A stretch of 64,000 bases of DNA from Hypericibacter terrae (GTDB lineage Bacteria > Pseudomonadota > Alphaproteobacteria > Dongiales > Dongiaceae), in the NCBI RefSeq assembly GCF_008728855.1, contig NZ_CP042906.1:3346001-3410000 (forward strand), written 5' to 3'. Below the pieces are notes generated by a model, which saw only the letters and a program-made list of their open reading frames with translations, did no database searches and was not told the origin of the DNA. The position numbers were made by a program, and so were the translations under genes. This document shows, piece by piece, positions 1-8,309 of the stretch (within the stretch, counting starts at the first letter, position 1; every line of letters begins with the position of its first letter).

Positions 1-164
1 AGGTCGAAGCGTCCGACGACCACCAGTGTTCCGGCGCCGAGCTCGCCGGCACTGCGACAGGCATGCTCGAAAGCATCGCCCGCCTCGCGCAAGGTTACCG
101 CTCGGAAAGGAGGCGGCAGGTCGAGAGAATGCCTAAAATGCTCCTCTGCGTTTTGGAGTGGCAT
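1..164 (-). CDS. Biotin/lipoate protein ligase-like protein (N-terminal part, DUF4444 type)
   Basis: Only the first 54 codons are inside the window; the gene runs off the left edge. ATG is at 164-162, with AGGAG about 4 bases and GGAGG about 11 bases upstream. The peptide begins MPLQNAEEHF and continues LDLPPPFRAVTLREAGDAF, then a helical stretch and GTLVVVGRFD. From memory this N-terminus resembles alphaproteobacterial biotin/lipoate A/B protein ligase family proteins that carry a DUF4444 domain and lie in formate dehydrogenase accessory clusters. It is divergent from the Fe-S protein at 280, which fits that neighbourhood. The assignment rests on a short stretch and is moderately sure. Confidence 0.6.
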   Translation of the reverse strand, partial: MPLQNAEEHFRHSLDLPPPFRAVTLREAGDAFEHACRSAGELGAGTLVVVGRFD

Positions 165-279
165 TTGGCTCCTGACCTCCGAGGCCCGATTGCGCAGAGC
201 GCTTGTTGTTTTGTGGACTTGGAACAATATAGTTCGGGAATGGCGCGCGGCCAGGACCGCTTAGACCGAGGTTGCCGAA

Positions 280-2298
280 ATGGCCGAACAGCGCACAATT
301 CTGCTGTGTTCCTGCGAAGACACGATGCCGACCGACGCCAAGGCGATGCGGCGCGCCTGCCCGGATGCAGGCGTGGTCGTGGGACGGCAGTTTTGCCGGG
401 CGGAGCTGGAGCGTGTTCGAACCGCCTTGGCTTCGGACTCCCCGGTGACGATTGGCTGCACGCAGGAGGCACCCCTGTTTCGCGAGGTCGCCGGCGAAAA
501 TGGCAGCGACATTGCCTTTGTGAACCTTCGCGAAACCGCCGGCTGGTCGGCCGATGCCACCCGTGCGGGACCCAAAATGGCAGCACTTGTCGCTGCGGCT
601 GCGGAACCGATGCCAGATACCTCCTTCGTGGAGCTCGTCAGCGAGGGGGTCGTGCTGATCTATGGATGCGATGACCGTGCCGTCGAAGCCGCCCAGCGCC
701 TCGAGGATCATCTCGACGTCACGGTCATGATTGTCGGAAGCGCCGACATTACGGCGCCGCGGCAGACCGTGTTTCCCGTCGTCAAAGGGCGCATCCGGTC
801 CGCAACGGGATATCTGGGCGCATTCAAAATCGTCGTGGACGGCTATGCCACGGCATCACCGTCGTCGCGCACTGCCCTCACTTTCGGGGCCGGGCGCGAT
901 GGAGCCGTCTCTCATTGCGACATCCTGCTCGATTTATCGGGAGGGGGCCCCCTCTTTGCCGCGGCTGACCTCCGCGACGGCTATCTGCGCGCCGATCCGG
1001 CCGATCCCGCCGGTGTGCTCGCCGCGGTATTGCGGGCTCGCGATCTCGTGGGTCGTTTCGACAAGCCCCGCTACATCAACTTTTCCCAAGAGCTCTGCGC
1101 GCATTCCCGCTCCGGCATCGTCGGCTGCCACCGCTGCCTCGACCTTTGTCCGACCGGCGCCATCAAGCCCGCGGGCGATCATGTGACGATCGATGACAAG
1201 ATCTGCGCCGGTTGCGGTCAATGCGCGACCGCCTGCCCGACCGGCGCGGCGAGCTATGCCCTTCCCCCTGTCGACGCCCTCCTGCGCAAGATACGAACGC
1301 TGCTCACAACCTATCGTGACGCCGGCGGCCTGGATCCTGTCCTGCTCCTGCATGATGAACCACATGGCGCATCATTGATCGACGCTCTTGCCCGTCACGG
1401 CGACGGATTGCCAGCCTATGTGTTGCCGCTGTCGGTCAACGAGTCGACGCAAGTCGGGCTGGAGGCGACCGTCGCGGCGTTCGCCTATGGCGCCAGCGCG
1501 GTCCGCTTTCTTCTACGCCAGAAGCCGCGCCACGATCCTCTTGGCCTGACGCAGACGATCGAGCTCGCCGATGCCGTCCTGCAGGGCCTGGGCCTCGGCG
1601 ACACCAGGGTCGCAACGATCGAGACGGACGATCCGTTTGTGCTGGGTGACCAGCTCCGCGCAATCGTGCCCGCTCCCGCGGTACCGCGCCCCGCGAGTTT
1701 CCTGCCCTTGGGGTCCAAGCGGAGCGTCCTTCGGCTTTCCCTCGGCGAACTGCACCGGGCCGCCGCCTCCCCGGTCGACGTCGTCGCCTTGCCGGCGGGG
1801 GCGCCGTTCGGTGCCGTTGAGATCGACGCCGAGGGCTGCACGCTCTGCCTGTCTTGCGTCTCGGCCTGCCCGACCGGGGCGCTGTCAGACGATCCGGACG
1901 CACCGAAGCTTCGCTTTACCGAAGACGCTTGCGTGCAATGCGGCCTGTGCAAAGCGACCTGTCCCGAGAAGGTCATCAGCCTCGTGCCACGGATGAACTT
2001 CCGTACGACCGCCGGGACGGCGCGTGTGTTGAAGGAGGAAGAACCCTTTCATTGCATCCGCTGCAACAAACCGTTCGGCGTCAAAAGCACGATCGAACGG
2101 GTGGCGGCAAAACTCGAGGGCAAGCACTGGATGTATCCGGGCTCGGCGAAGCGCCTCGACGTCATCAAGATGTGCGCGGATTGCCGGGTCATCGCCGCAA
2201 CCGAAGACGATCTCGATCCTTATGGTGCACCGGCGCGCCCGAGGCCGCGCACCACGGACGACTATCTGCGAGAGCGGCAGAAGCGGAATGATGGCTAA
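280..2298 (+). CDS. Multi-cluster 4Fe-4S ferredoxin-type protein, 672 aa
   Basis: Probable electron-transfer or assembly partner of a formate-dehydrogenase-type enzyme. GAGG lies 8 bases before ATG 280. Four [4Fe-4S] motifs are visible in two pairs: Cys283/286/290 (with Cys273) and Cys309/312/315/319, then Cys520/523/526/530 and Cys551/554/557/561. Two CxxC pairs follow near the C-terminus (592/595 and 632/635) and look like a zinc or rubredoxin-like knuckle. The N-terminal half has a CxC at 10-12, a Cys60 and no membrane segment, so the protein is probably cytoplasmic. Alphaproteobacterial fdh accessory clusters commonly hold such a long ferredoxin beside a biotin-ligase-like gene. The exact redox partner is not visible here. 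Confidence 0.8.
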   Translation: MAEQRTILLCSCEDTMPTDAKAMRRACPDAGVVVGRQFCRAELERVRTALASDSPVTIGCTQEAPLFREVAGENGSDIAFVNLRETAGWSADATRAGPKMAALVAAAAEPMPDTSFVELVSEGVVLIYGCDDRAVEAAQRLEDHLDVTVMIVGSADITAPRQTVFPVVKGRIRSATGYLGAFKIVVDGYATASPSSRTALTFGAGRDGAVSHCDILLDLSGGGPLFAAADLRDGYLRADPADPAGVLAAVLRARDLVGRFDKPRYINFSQELCAHSRSGIVGCHRCLDLCPTGAIKPAGDHVTIDDKICAGCGQCATACPTGAASYALPPVDALLRKIRTLLTTYRDAGGLDPVLLLHDEPHGASLIDALARHGDGLPAYVLPLSVNESTQVGLEATVAAFAYGASAVRFLLRQKPRHDPLGLTQTIELADAVLQGLGLGDTRVATIETDDPFVLGDQLRAIVPAPAVPRPASFLPLGSKRSVLRLSLGELHRAAASPVDVVALPAGAPFGAVEIDAEGCTLCLSCVSACPTGALSDDPDAPKLRFTEDACVQCGLCKATCPEKVISLVPRMNFRTTAGTARVLKEEEPFHCIRCNKPFGVKSTIERVAAKLEGKHWMYPGSAKRLDVIKMCADCRVIAATEDDLDPYGAPARPRPRTTDDYLRERQKRNDG

Positions 2299-2370
2299 GA
2301 GCCTCGCCGCAAATTCTCCGGCTGCGTCGCGTTATGGCTCGGACGGATTGAGCCCAAATCGGAGGCTGAA

Positions 2371-2493
2371 ATGCGTAGCTTCATTGCCGCCTGCGTTGCC
2401 GCCATCGTTCTTGCCGCCATCGGCGGAACGGTTCTAAATCATTTCCAGACCCCGGTGGCGGTGGCCTTCTCAACCGTTGGCGTGCGGCTGTGA
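2371..2493 (+). CDS. Small single-pass membrane peptide, 40 aa
   Basis: A 40-codon reading frame that is easy to miss. ATG 2371 is preceded by GGAGG at 2361-2365 with 5-base spacing, a strong ribosome binding site. The peptide starts MRSFIAACVAAIVLAAIGG, one hydrophobic helix, and ends in a short soluble tail, VAFSTVGVRL. From memory, short proteins of this shape (N-terminal helix, tail ending in VRL) recur beside formate dehydrogenase accessory genes in alphaproteobacteria. It follows the Fe-S gene by 72 bases on the same strand and is probably cotranscribed. Function unknown; a membrane-anchored subunit-like peptide is a guess. Confidence 0.65.
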   Translation: MRSFIAACVAAIVLAAIGGTVLNHFQTPVAVAFSTVGVRL

Positions 2494-2540
2494 CAGACTG
2501 AGGATCGGCGGCGCCAGGATCGCGCGGCTTCGACGACCCA

Positions 2541-3059
2541 TCACCGAACCGGCGTCGCGATTGCGTAGAGGGAGCAGCGCATTCCCTCATGCTCGATGCG
2601 GCGCTCGAACCGGAGGCCCGCTTTCTCGGCCGTGCGGATCGAGGCTTGGTTCTCCGGATCGATCAGCGCAATCAGCCGCGACAGGCCTAACTCCTTGAAG
2701 CCGTAATGCAGCAGGGCCTGGGTGATCTCGCCACCCAGCCCCTGACGCCAATGGTCCTTGGCGAGCAGATAGGCGACCTCGACCTCATCTCGTCCGTCGA
2801 TGCCCCAGGGGATCAGGCCGCAACGGCCGATGAAGCGGCCGGTCTCCTTGTCCAGGGTCGCCCAGAGTCCCAGCCGCGGATGATCGGGATCGCCGCCTCC
2901 GACGAACCAGTCGAGTTCCTCCCGGGTCTGCTCGCGGGTCAGGGTGCCGTCGGGAAAATAGCGGCGGATCTCCGGATCGCGATAGAGCGCGAACAGGTCG
3001 TCGAGGTCGTCCGGCCTCAGCGTCCTCAGGATGAGGCGTCTCGTCTCGAGAATCTTCAT
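2541..3059 (-). CDS. GNAT family N-acetyltransferase (RimJ/RimL type), 172 aa
   Basis: Acetyl-CoA-dependent N-acetyltransferase; the substrate cannot be predicted. It opens with the RimJ/RimL-like signature ETRRLILRTLRPDDLDDLF. The acetyl-CoA loop is around residues 105-112 (HWRQGLGGEITQALL), followed by a C-terminal NQASIRTAEKAGLRFE stretch typical of the fold. Full length for the family. It lies just downstream of the Pot-type operon on the same strand, with a 13-base gap to the ATPase gene, so it may be read through from it. It converges on the 40-aa membrane peptide gene. Confidence 0.85.
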   Translation of the reverse strand: MKILETRRLILRTLRPDDLDDLFALYRDPEIRRYFPDGTLTREQTREELDWFVGGGDPDHPRLGLWATLDKETGRFIGRCGLIPWGIDGRDEVEVAYLLAKDHWRQGLGGEITQALLHYGFKELGLSRLIALIDPENQASIRTAEKAGLRFERRIEHEGMRCSLYAIATPVR

Positions 3060-3072
3060 CGAGAGGCCAGGG

Positions 3073-4167
3073 TCAGCGTGTCAGCACCGTCATGTCCTGG
3101 GGGCGGGCAAGGATGTCGAGAGCCTCTCCCGCGGCCGGCGCCAGATCGGGCGGCAACCGCAGCAAGAGATCGAGCGCCCCCTTGCCGCCGGCCTTGGCAT
3201 GGGCGCGCCAGTGTGTTCCCTGGAACACCAGCTCGGTCAGGATGGCCGCTCCCAGCGGCACCGCATCCTCGGGCGCCGTCGCCGCCGGAAAGATCTGCTC
3301 GGGGCGAAGAGCGACGTGGAGTGCAGCGCCGGGCTGCAGGGCCGACGCGTCCTCGCCGCCCACCAGCAGGAAGCGGCCGAGCGCGGTCTCCACCGTGAGT
3401 TCGTCGCCCGATCGGGCCACGAGCTTGGCAGGGAGGATATTGTTCTCGCCCATGAAGGTCGCGGTGAAGAGGCTGGCCGGGCGGCGATAGATGCGCGAGG
3501 GCGTGCCGCGATCCTCGACCCGGCCCTTGTTCATCACCACGATCTTGTCGGCGACGCTCATCGCCTCCTCCTGGTCGTGGGTCACATGGACGAAGCTGGT
3601 GCCGAGCCGCTTCTGGATATGGACGAGCTCCTCCTGCATCTGCCGGCGCAGCGCCAGGTCGAGGGCGCCCAGCGGCTCGTCCAGCAGCAGGACCGCCGGC
3701 TTGACCGCGATGGCGCGGGCCAGCGCCACGCGCTGGCGCTGGCCGCCCGAGAGCTGATGCACGCGCCGCGACCCGAAGCCTTCGAGCCCGACCAGCTTCA
3801 GCACCTCGTCGGCGCGGATGTCGCGCGCAACCCTGCTCACCTTCCGCATGGCGAGCCCGAAGCCGACATTGGCGCGCACGCTCATATGCGGGAACAGGGC
3901 GTAATCCTGGAACACCGTCGCGGTCGGGCGTTTCGCCGGCGGCAGCGCCGTCACGTCGGCGCCCTCGATCAGCACCCGGCCCTCGCTGGGCTCGGTGAAG
4001 CCGCCCAGCATCGAGAGCACCGTGGTCTTGCCGCTGCCCGAGGGACCCAGCAGCACCACGAACTCGCCCTTGGCGATGGACAGGTCGAAGCGCTCGACCG
4101 CGACCTGCGTGTCGTAGCTCTTGCAGAGTCCTTCGAGCCGGACCAGCGGTTCTTTGGTCTCAGCCAT
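3073..4167 (-). CDS. ABC transporter ATP-binding protein, spermidine/putrescine type (PotA-like), 364 aa
   Basis: ATPase of an uptake system for polyamines or related amines. Visible motifs are Walker A GPSGSGKT at 41-48, Q-loop VFQDYALFPHMSV around 85-97, signature LSGGQRQR at 139-146, Walker B LLLDEP at 160-165 and a switch His in VHVTHDQEEA. The C-terminal ~110 residues form the TOBE-like domain common to PotA/CysA-type ATPases. It overlaps the permease gene at 4160 by 8 bases and is the last transport gene of the order binding protein, permease, permease, ATPase. The substrate class is inferred from family and gene order only. Confidence 0.9.
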   Translation of the reverse strand: MAETKEPLVRLEGLCKSYDTQVAVERFDLSIAKGEFVVLLGPSGSGKTTVLSMLGGFTEPSEGRVLIEGADVTALPPAKRPTATVFQDYALFPHMSVRANVGFGLAMRKVSRVARDIRADEVLKLVGLEGFGSRRVHQLSGGQRQRVALARAIAVKPAVLLLDEPLGALDLALRRQMQEELVHIQKRLGTSFVHVTHDQEEAMSVADKIVVMNKGRVEDRGTPSRIYRRPASLFTATFMGENNILPAKLVARSGDELTVETALGRFLLVGGEDASALQPGAALHVALRPEQIFPAATAPEDAVPLGAAILTELVFQGTHWRAHAKAGGKGALDLLLRLPPDLAPAAGEALDILARPQDMTVLTR

Positions 4168-4942
4168 GACGCCGGCTCCGCGCCTGGATCAGCTCGATCA
4201 GGATCACGAACAGGATCGAGATCGCGAAGACGACGGTACCGGCGGCATTCAAGGCCGGGTTGAGGCCCGAGCGCAGCATGCTCCAGATCATCACCGGCAT
4301 GGTGACTTCGAACTTGGAGAGCAGGAAGGCGATCACGAACTCGTCCCAGGAGAGCGTCGCGGCGATGAGGAAGCCTGCGAGCAAGGCCGGCCAGAGCATC
4401 GGCACGGTGATGAGCAGCAGCGCCTTGAGGTCGCTGGCACCCAGATCATGCGCGGCGCGCTCGATATTGGCCTGATGTTCGCCCAGCTGCGAATAGACGA
4501 TGGCGAAGCAGAGCGGGAGGTTGATCACGACATGGCCGATCCCGACCGCCAGCAGCGAGCGCGAGATGCCGAGCCAGTTGAAGACGATCAGGAGGCCCAT
4601 CGCGATGATGAGATAGGAGACGGCGATGGGCGCCATCAACAGAAGCTGGAGCCCGAGATTGAGCCGCCGCTTGCGCCGCGCCATGCCATAGGCGGCGAGG
4701 AAGCCCAGCGTCGTCGCCACCGCCGACGAAGCGATCGCCACCAGGGTCGAGTTGCCCATGGCATGGATCAGCCGGTCGTTGGCGAGGAAGGCCTCGTACC
4801 AGCGCAAGGAGACGCCCTTGAAAGGCGGCACCGGCAGGAGCCCGTCCTGGAACGAGTATTGCACCAGCATCACGACAGGCAGAAAGATGAAGCCCAGCGC
4901 CAGCAGCAGATAGACGATCGCGAAGATTCGGCGCGCGCTCAT
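4160..4942 (-). CDS. ABC transporter permease, PotC-like, 260 aa
   Basis: Inner-membrane permease with about six hydrophobic segments. The first is in the N-terminal 30 residues (IFAIVYLLLALGFIFLPVVM) and is followed by a periplasmic loop with PVPPFKGVSLRWYEAFL, characteristic of PotC-type permeases. A coupling (EAA-like) loop reads ERAAHDLGASDLKALLLITVPML. The start is ATG 4942, 3 bases after the stop of the upstream permease, and the end overlaps the ATPase gene. The gene order identifies it as the second permease of a polyamine-type importer. Confidence 0.9.
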   Translation of the reverse strand: MSARRIFAIVYLLLALGFIFLPVVMLVQYSFQDGLLPVPPFKGVSLRWYEAFLANDRLIHAMGNSTLVAIASSAVATTLGFLAAYGMARRKRRLNLGLQLLLMAPIAVSYLIIAMGLLIVFNWLGISRSLLAVGIGHVVINLPLCFAIVYSQLGEHQANIERAAHDLGASDLKALLLITVPMLWPALLAGFLIAATLSWDEFVIAFLLSKFEVTMPVMIWSMLRSGLNPALNAAGTVVFAISILFVILIELIQARSRRHG

Positions 4943-4945
4943 GGC

Positions 4946-5812
4946 TCAGACCCGCTCCATGCGCAGATGGCGCGCGAAGAGGAGGAAGGCAGCGCTCACC
5001 ACCAGCATCAGCACCATGCTCATGGCCGAGGCCATCTCGAAATTCGCCTGGCGGCTGATCTGCAGCATGATCGCCTGCGGCAGCAGCAGCTCGCGGCTGC
5101 CGCCCAGGATCTGCGGCGTGATGTAGTCGCCGATCGCGAGCACGAAGGTGAGGAAGGCGCCGACGGCGACACCGGGCAGGCTCAAGGGCAGCGTGATGCG
5201 CAGGAAGACCTGCAAGGGCGAGGCGCCCAGATCGGCCGCGGCCTTCCGGTAGCTCTCCTTGATCTGCACCAGGTTGGCATAGATCGTGAGGGTGAGCAGC
5301 ATCGTGAAGAAATGGACAAAGCCCAGCACCGTCGCGCCGCGCGTGTTGCCGAGCCCGATCGGCTGGTCGAACAGACCCAGCGCCATCATCACCTGATTGA
5401 TCACGCCCTTCTCCGACAGCACCAGCAGCCAGCTGTAGGAGCGGATTACATAGGAGGTCCAGAAGGGCAGCACGATGACCACGAGCAGCAGCCGCTGCCA
5501 GCGCGCCGGCACGCCATAGGCGAGGATGTAGGCCAGCGGATAGGCGACCGCGAGGCTGACCAGCGTGACGATCGCCGTCACCTCGACCGAGTTCAGGAGC
5601 GCCGCGACATAGACGCCGCCGCCTTGCGTGAAGAAGGCGGCGTAATTGTCGAGCGTGAAGACCGCCAGCATCCGGTTGTCGACCCGCGCCGAGAAACTCA
5701 CGGCCAGCATGATCAGCAGCGGCAGCAGGAAGAACAGCCCGGTCCAGAGCGCCGCCGGCCAGGTGGCCCAACGGGTGAGGTCGAGGCGGCAGTGCGGCGT
5801 GAGCACGGTCAT
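4946..5812 (-). CDS. ABC transporter permease, PotB-like, 288 aa
   Basis: First permease of the polyamine-type importer. It has a long hydrophobic N-terminal helix (WTGLFFLLPLLIMLAVSF), a periplasmic segment typical of PotB (TLDNYAAFF), several further helices and a coupling loop KAAADLGASPLQVFLRITLPLSLPG near residue 190. It lies 181 bases downstream of the binding-protein gene, and that gap contains a long inverted repeat (5855-5961) that may reduce read-through. ATG 5812 begins MTVLTPHC. Full length for the family. Confidence 0.9.
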   Translation of the reverse strand: MTVLTPHCRLDLTRWATWPAALWTGLFFLLPLLIMLAVSFSARVDNRMLAVFTLDNYAAFFTQGGGVYVAALLNSVEVTAIVTLVSLAVAYPLAYILAYGVPARWQRLLLVVIVLPFWTSYVIRSYSWLLVLSEKGVINQVMMALGLFDQPIGLGNTRGATVLGFVHFFTMLLTLTIYANLVQIKESYRKAAADLGASPLQVFLRITLPLSLPGVAVGAFLTFVLAIGDYITPQILGGSRELLLPQAIMLQISRQANFEMASAMSMVLMLVVSAAFLLFARHLRMERV

Positions 5813-5854
5813 GGTGGGAACCGCGCGAGCGCAGACTCGGCCGAGAGCGAGTTT

Positions 5855-5961
5855 GCCCCCTCCCTAACCCTCCCCCTCGCGGGGGAGAGGACAGTGAGAG
5901 GAGCCGCCGCGGAATTATTGTCCCCTCCCCCTTCTACCAGGGGGAGGGCTAGGGAGGGGGC
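5855..5961. repeat. Long interrupted inverted repeat (CCCCTCCCTAACCCTCCCC family), copy 1
   Basis: Left arm 5855-5893 and right arm 5919-5961 are largely reverse complements; the left arm carries CCCCCTCCCTAACCCTCCCC and the right arm the matching GGGGGAGGGCTAGGGAGGGGG. Each arm also contains its own smaller hairpin (CCCCCTCGCGGGGG on the left). It sits between the binding-protein and first-permease genes, so transcription of the operon must cross it. The same arm sequence recurs at 11327-11458, 29340-29482 and 49058-49197. Confidence 0.8.
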
Positions 5962-5993
5962 TGCTCCGACCACCGACGACCGTTCCGAACCCA

Positions 5994-7079
5994 CTACGCG
6001 TTCAAGAACTCCGTCCACACCTCGAGCATCGCCTTGTCCATCTCCGGGTTGGGCGACATGTAGTGGTAGGACTTCGAGAGGAAGGTCGGCTGCTCGTCCC
6101 AGCGCAGGATCTTCTTCTGCTCGTCGGAGAGGGCCGCCTTGTTGTTGGCGGGCATGGCCCAATAGCAGGCCGAGGTCGCGAGCCGGGCCTGGCCGGCGGG
6201 GCTCATGATGTATTTCACGAACTTGCTGGCGGCTTCCTTGCGCTTGCTCTTCTCGAAGATGGCGAGCGACTGCATCCAGCGGATGCCGCCCTCGTCCGGC
6301 AACACCCAGTCGAGCGCCGGGTTCTCGCCATGGAGGCCCGCGGTCGCGAACTCGCCGCCGCCGGCGATGATGTCGGCCGAGCCGCTGACCAGCGCGTTCT
6401 GCACCGTCACGACGTCGCCGATGAGCGCCGCCAGCGGCTTCATCTCCAGGAGCTTCGCCTTGATCGCCGGCAGCTGGTCTTGCGTCAGCTGCGGCGGGAT
6501 GATGCCGATCCCGATCGCCACCATCTGCATCAGCGGCACATAGTAGTCATAGATCGCGATTCGGCCCTTGTATTTCTCGTTCCACAGCACCGAGGCCTTG
6601 CGCATGTCGGCCGGATCGACCTTCGAGGAGTTGTAGGCGACCGTGTTGTAGCCGAACTTCTCGGGGATCCCGTAGAGCTTGCCGTTGAGGAAATGGAGGC
6701 TCTCGGTGGTCAGCTGCGGGAAGATGTCGTCCCAGGGATAATCGGACTTGGTGAGCGCCGCCAGATGGCCCATCGCCGCCACCTTGGTGATGTCGACTGT
6801 GTCCAGCACCAGCACGTCCCAGTCGCCGGGCTGCGACTGCTCGAGGATCGCCAGCGCCTCGCCGGTCGCGGCGAACTCCTTGGTATTGACCTTGATGCCG
6901 TAGGTGTCCTCGAACGGCTTCAGCAGGGCCGGGTCCGAATGATCGCACCAGACCAACGCGTTGATTTCCTCCGCGGCCCTGGCGCGCCCGATGATCGAGA
7001 ACGTGCCGACCGCGGCGGCACCGGCGGCGCCCGTCTTCAGCAGACGGCGGCGTGAAATGCGGAGATGCGAACGGATCAT
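5994..7079 (-). CDS. ABC transporter substrate-binding protein, PotD-like, Tat signal, 361 aa
   Basis: Periplasmic receptor of the polyamine-type ABC importer. The N-terminus carries a twin-arginine motif, SRRRLLKTG, then a hydrophobic stretch and an Ala-rich cleavage region (IIGRARA) near residue 35, so export is likely by Tat. The mature part has PotD-like features: LVWCDHSDPALLKPFEDTYGIKV, VDITKVAAMGHLA, YGIPEKFGYNTVAYN. ATG 7079 is preceded by a strong AGAGGAGG with 8-base spacing. It is the first gene of the operon and is divergent from the TetR gene at 7227, which probably regulates it. The ligand is not established from sequence. Confidence 0.9.
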   Translation of the reverse strand: MIRSHLRISRRRLLKTGAAGAAAVGTFSIIGRARAAEEINALVWCDHSDPALLKPFEDTYGIKVNTKEFAATGEALAILEQSQPGDWDVLVLDTVDITKVAAMGHLAALTKSDYPWDDIFPQLTTESLHFLNGKLYGIPEKFGYNTVAYNSSKVDPADMRKASVLWNEKYKGRIAIYDYYVPLMQMVAIGIGIIPPQLTQDQLPAIKAKLLEMKPLAALIGDVVTVQNALVSGSADIIAGGGEFATAGLHGENPALDWVLPDEGGIRWMQSLAIFEKSKRKEAASKFVKYIMSPAGQARLATSACYWAMPANNKAALSDEQKKILRWDEQPTFLSKSYHYMSPNPEMDKAMLEVWTEFLNA

Positions 7080-7226
7080 GACGAGAGCCTCCTCTGGGGT
7101 GACGGGATTCGAGTCCCGATCTTCGCCTTCCGCAAGCCGTCCGGAAGGGCTTGCCGAAAAAATGAACCGTCTCTAAATTTGCGTCAAGCTCCAACGAACT
7201 CATTCTGACGGAGATTGTCGCTCCCG
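7080..7226. promoter_or_regulatory. Divergent promoter region between the PotD-like and TetR genes
   Basis: 147 bases between two divergent starts; both promoters and any TetR operator must lie here. It contains the strong Shine-Dalgarno of the minus-strand gene (complement of CCTCCTCT near 7089-7096). No convincing -35/-10 pair was identified. Assignment by position only. Confidence 0.5.
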
Positions 7227-7850
7227 ATGGCCGGCCTGCGCGAACGACAGAAAGCGGGACGACGGCGTTCGATCCTGGCGGCGGCCGAGAACCTGTTCCG
7301 GCGCGACGGGTTCGACGCGACGCCCGTCGACGCCATCGCCGAGCAGGCCGAGGTCGCGGCCGGGACCGTCTATAATCATTTCGAATCCAAGGGCGACCTG
7401 CTGCTGGCGCTGGTGGCGCGCGACGGCGAGGAGGTCCGCGCGGCCGGCCGGGACATCATCGCGGATCCGCCCAAGGACCCGGTCGCCGCCGTCCGCAGGC
7501 TGCTCGAGCATTACGTCGATCACTCGCTGGTGCATCTGAGCAAAAGCATGTGGCGCAACGCCATGGCGACCGCCCTCACCCAGGCCGACTCCCCCTTCGG
7601 CCAAGGCTATGCCCAGCTCGACCGCAAGCTGGCCGACCAGGTGGGCGAGCTCCTGCTGGCAATGCAGGGGCGCGGCCAGATCGCCGCCGGCGTCGATTGC
7701 CGGGCGGCCGGCGACCTCCTGTTCGCGTCCTGCAACAGCCTCTTCATGGGATTCGTGGCGCGGGAAGAACGCACCCTGGCAGACCTCAAGCGCGAGATGG
7801 CGCGCCAGGTGAAGATCGTCTTCACCGGTCTCATTGCGCCGCGTCCCTGA
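7227..7850 (+). CDS. TetR family transcriptional regulator, 207 aa
   Basis: DNA-binding repressor-type protein. The N-terminal TetR helix-turn-helix is clear: RRRSILAAAENLFRRDGFDATPVDAIAEQAEVAAGTVYNHFESKGDLL over residues 12-60. The rest is a helical ligand-binding domain. I chose ATG 7227; an in-frame TTG at 7215 is possible, but GGAG at 7210-7213 leaves it only one base of spacing. The gene is divergent from the Pot-type operon, the usual arrangement for a local repressor, so control of amine uptake is the likely role. The inducer is unknown. Confidence 0.88.
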   Translation: MAGLRERQKAGRRRSILAAAENLFRRDGFDATPVDAIAEQAEVAAGTVYNHFESKGDLLLALVARDGEEVRAAGRDIIADPPKDPVAAVRRLLEHYVDHSLVHLSKSMWRNAMATALTQADSPFGQGYAQLDRKLADQVGELLLAMQGRGQIAAGVDCRAAGDLLFASCNSLFMGFVAREERTLADLKREMARQVKIVFTGLIAPRP

Positions 7851-7948
7851 CCGGGGCAGCCGGTCCTAGGATTTCGGACTTACGCCCTTCCCGCCGATTG
7901 TCCTAGATTGCTGACGTATCTTCAAACACCGGTGAGGGGGACCGTGCC

Positions 7949-8299
7949 GTGAGCAGCAATTCAATCGACACAACAAAGGTGGGCGCTACCGCCAATCTGA
8001 TTTACATCCTCTATCTCGTCAGCCTGATCGTCGGCGTGACAGCGCTGGTCGGCGTGATCATGGCCTATATGAACAAGGGCGAGGCGCCGGAATGGGTGCA
8101 GACCCATTACCGCCTCCAGATCCGCACCTTCTGGATCGGCATCCTGTTCTCGATCGTCGGCGTGCTGACGACGATCATCCTGATCGGCTGGCTGATCCTG
8201 CTGCTGGTGGTGGTCTGGTGGATCGTGCGTTGCGTCAAGGGCATGCAGTATGTCGGCAAGCAGCAGCCCTATCCCAATCCCGCGACCTGGATGTTCTGA
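7949..8299 (+). CDS. DUF4870-like membrane protein, 116 aa
   Basis: Small inner-membrane protein with two or three hydrophobic helices: residues 14-45 (ANLIYILYLVSLIVGVTALVG) and a long segment around 68-95 (IGILFSIVGVLTTIILIGWLI). Between them is EWVQTHYRLQIRTFWIGILF, matching the pattern of DUF4870 proteins. The start is GTG 7949, preceded by a purine-rich GGTGAGGGGG with about 8-base spacing. It ends with YPNPATWMF. Function unknown. It converges with the oxidoreductase gene, with a 10-base gap. Confidence 0.8.
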   Translation: MSSNSIDTTKVGATANLIYILYLVSLIVGVTALVGVIMAYMNKGEAPEWVQTHYRLQIRTFWIGILFSIVGVLTTIILIGWLILLLVVVWWIVRCVKGMQYVGKQQPYPNPATWMF

Positions 8300-8309
8300 C
8301 GTCCGGTTT

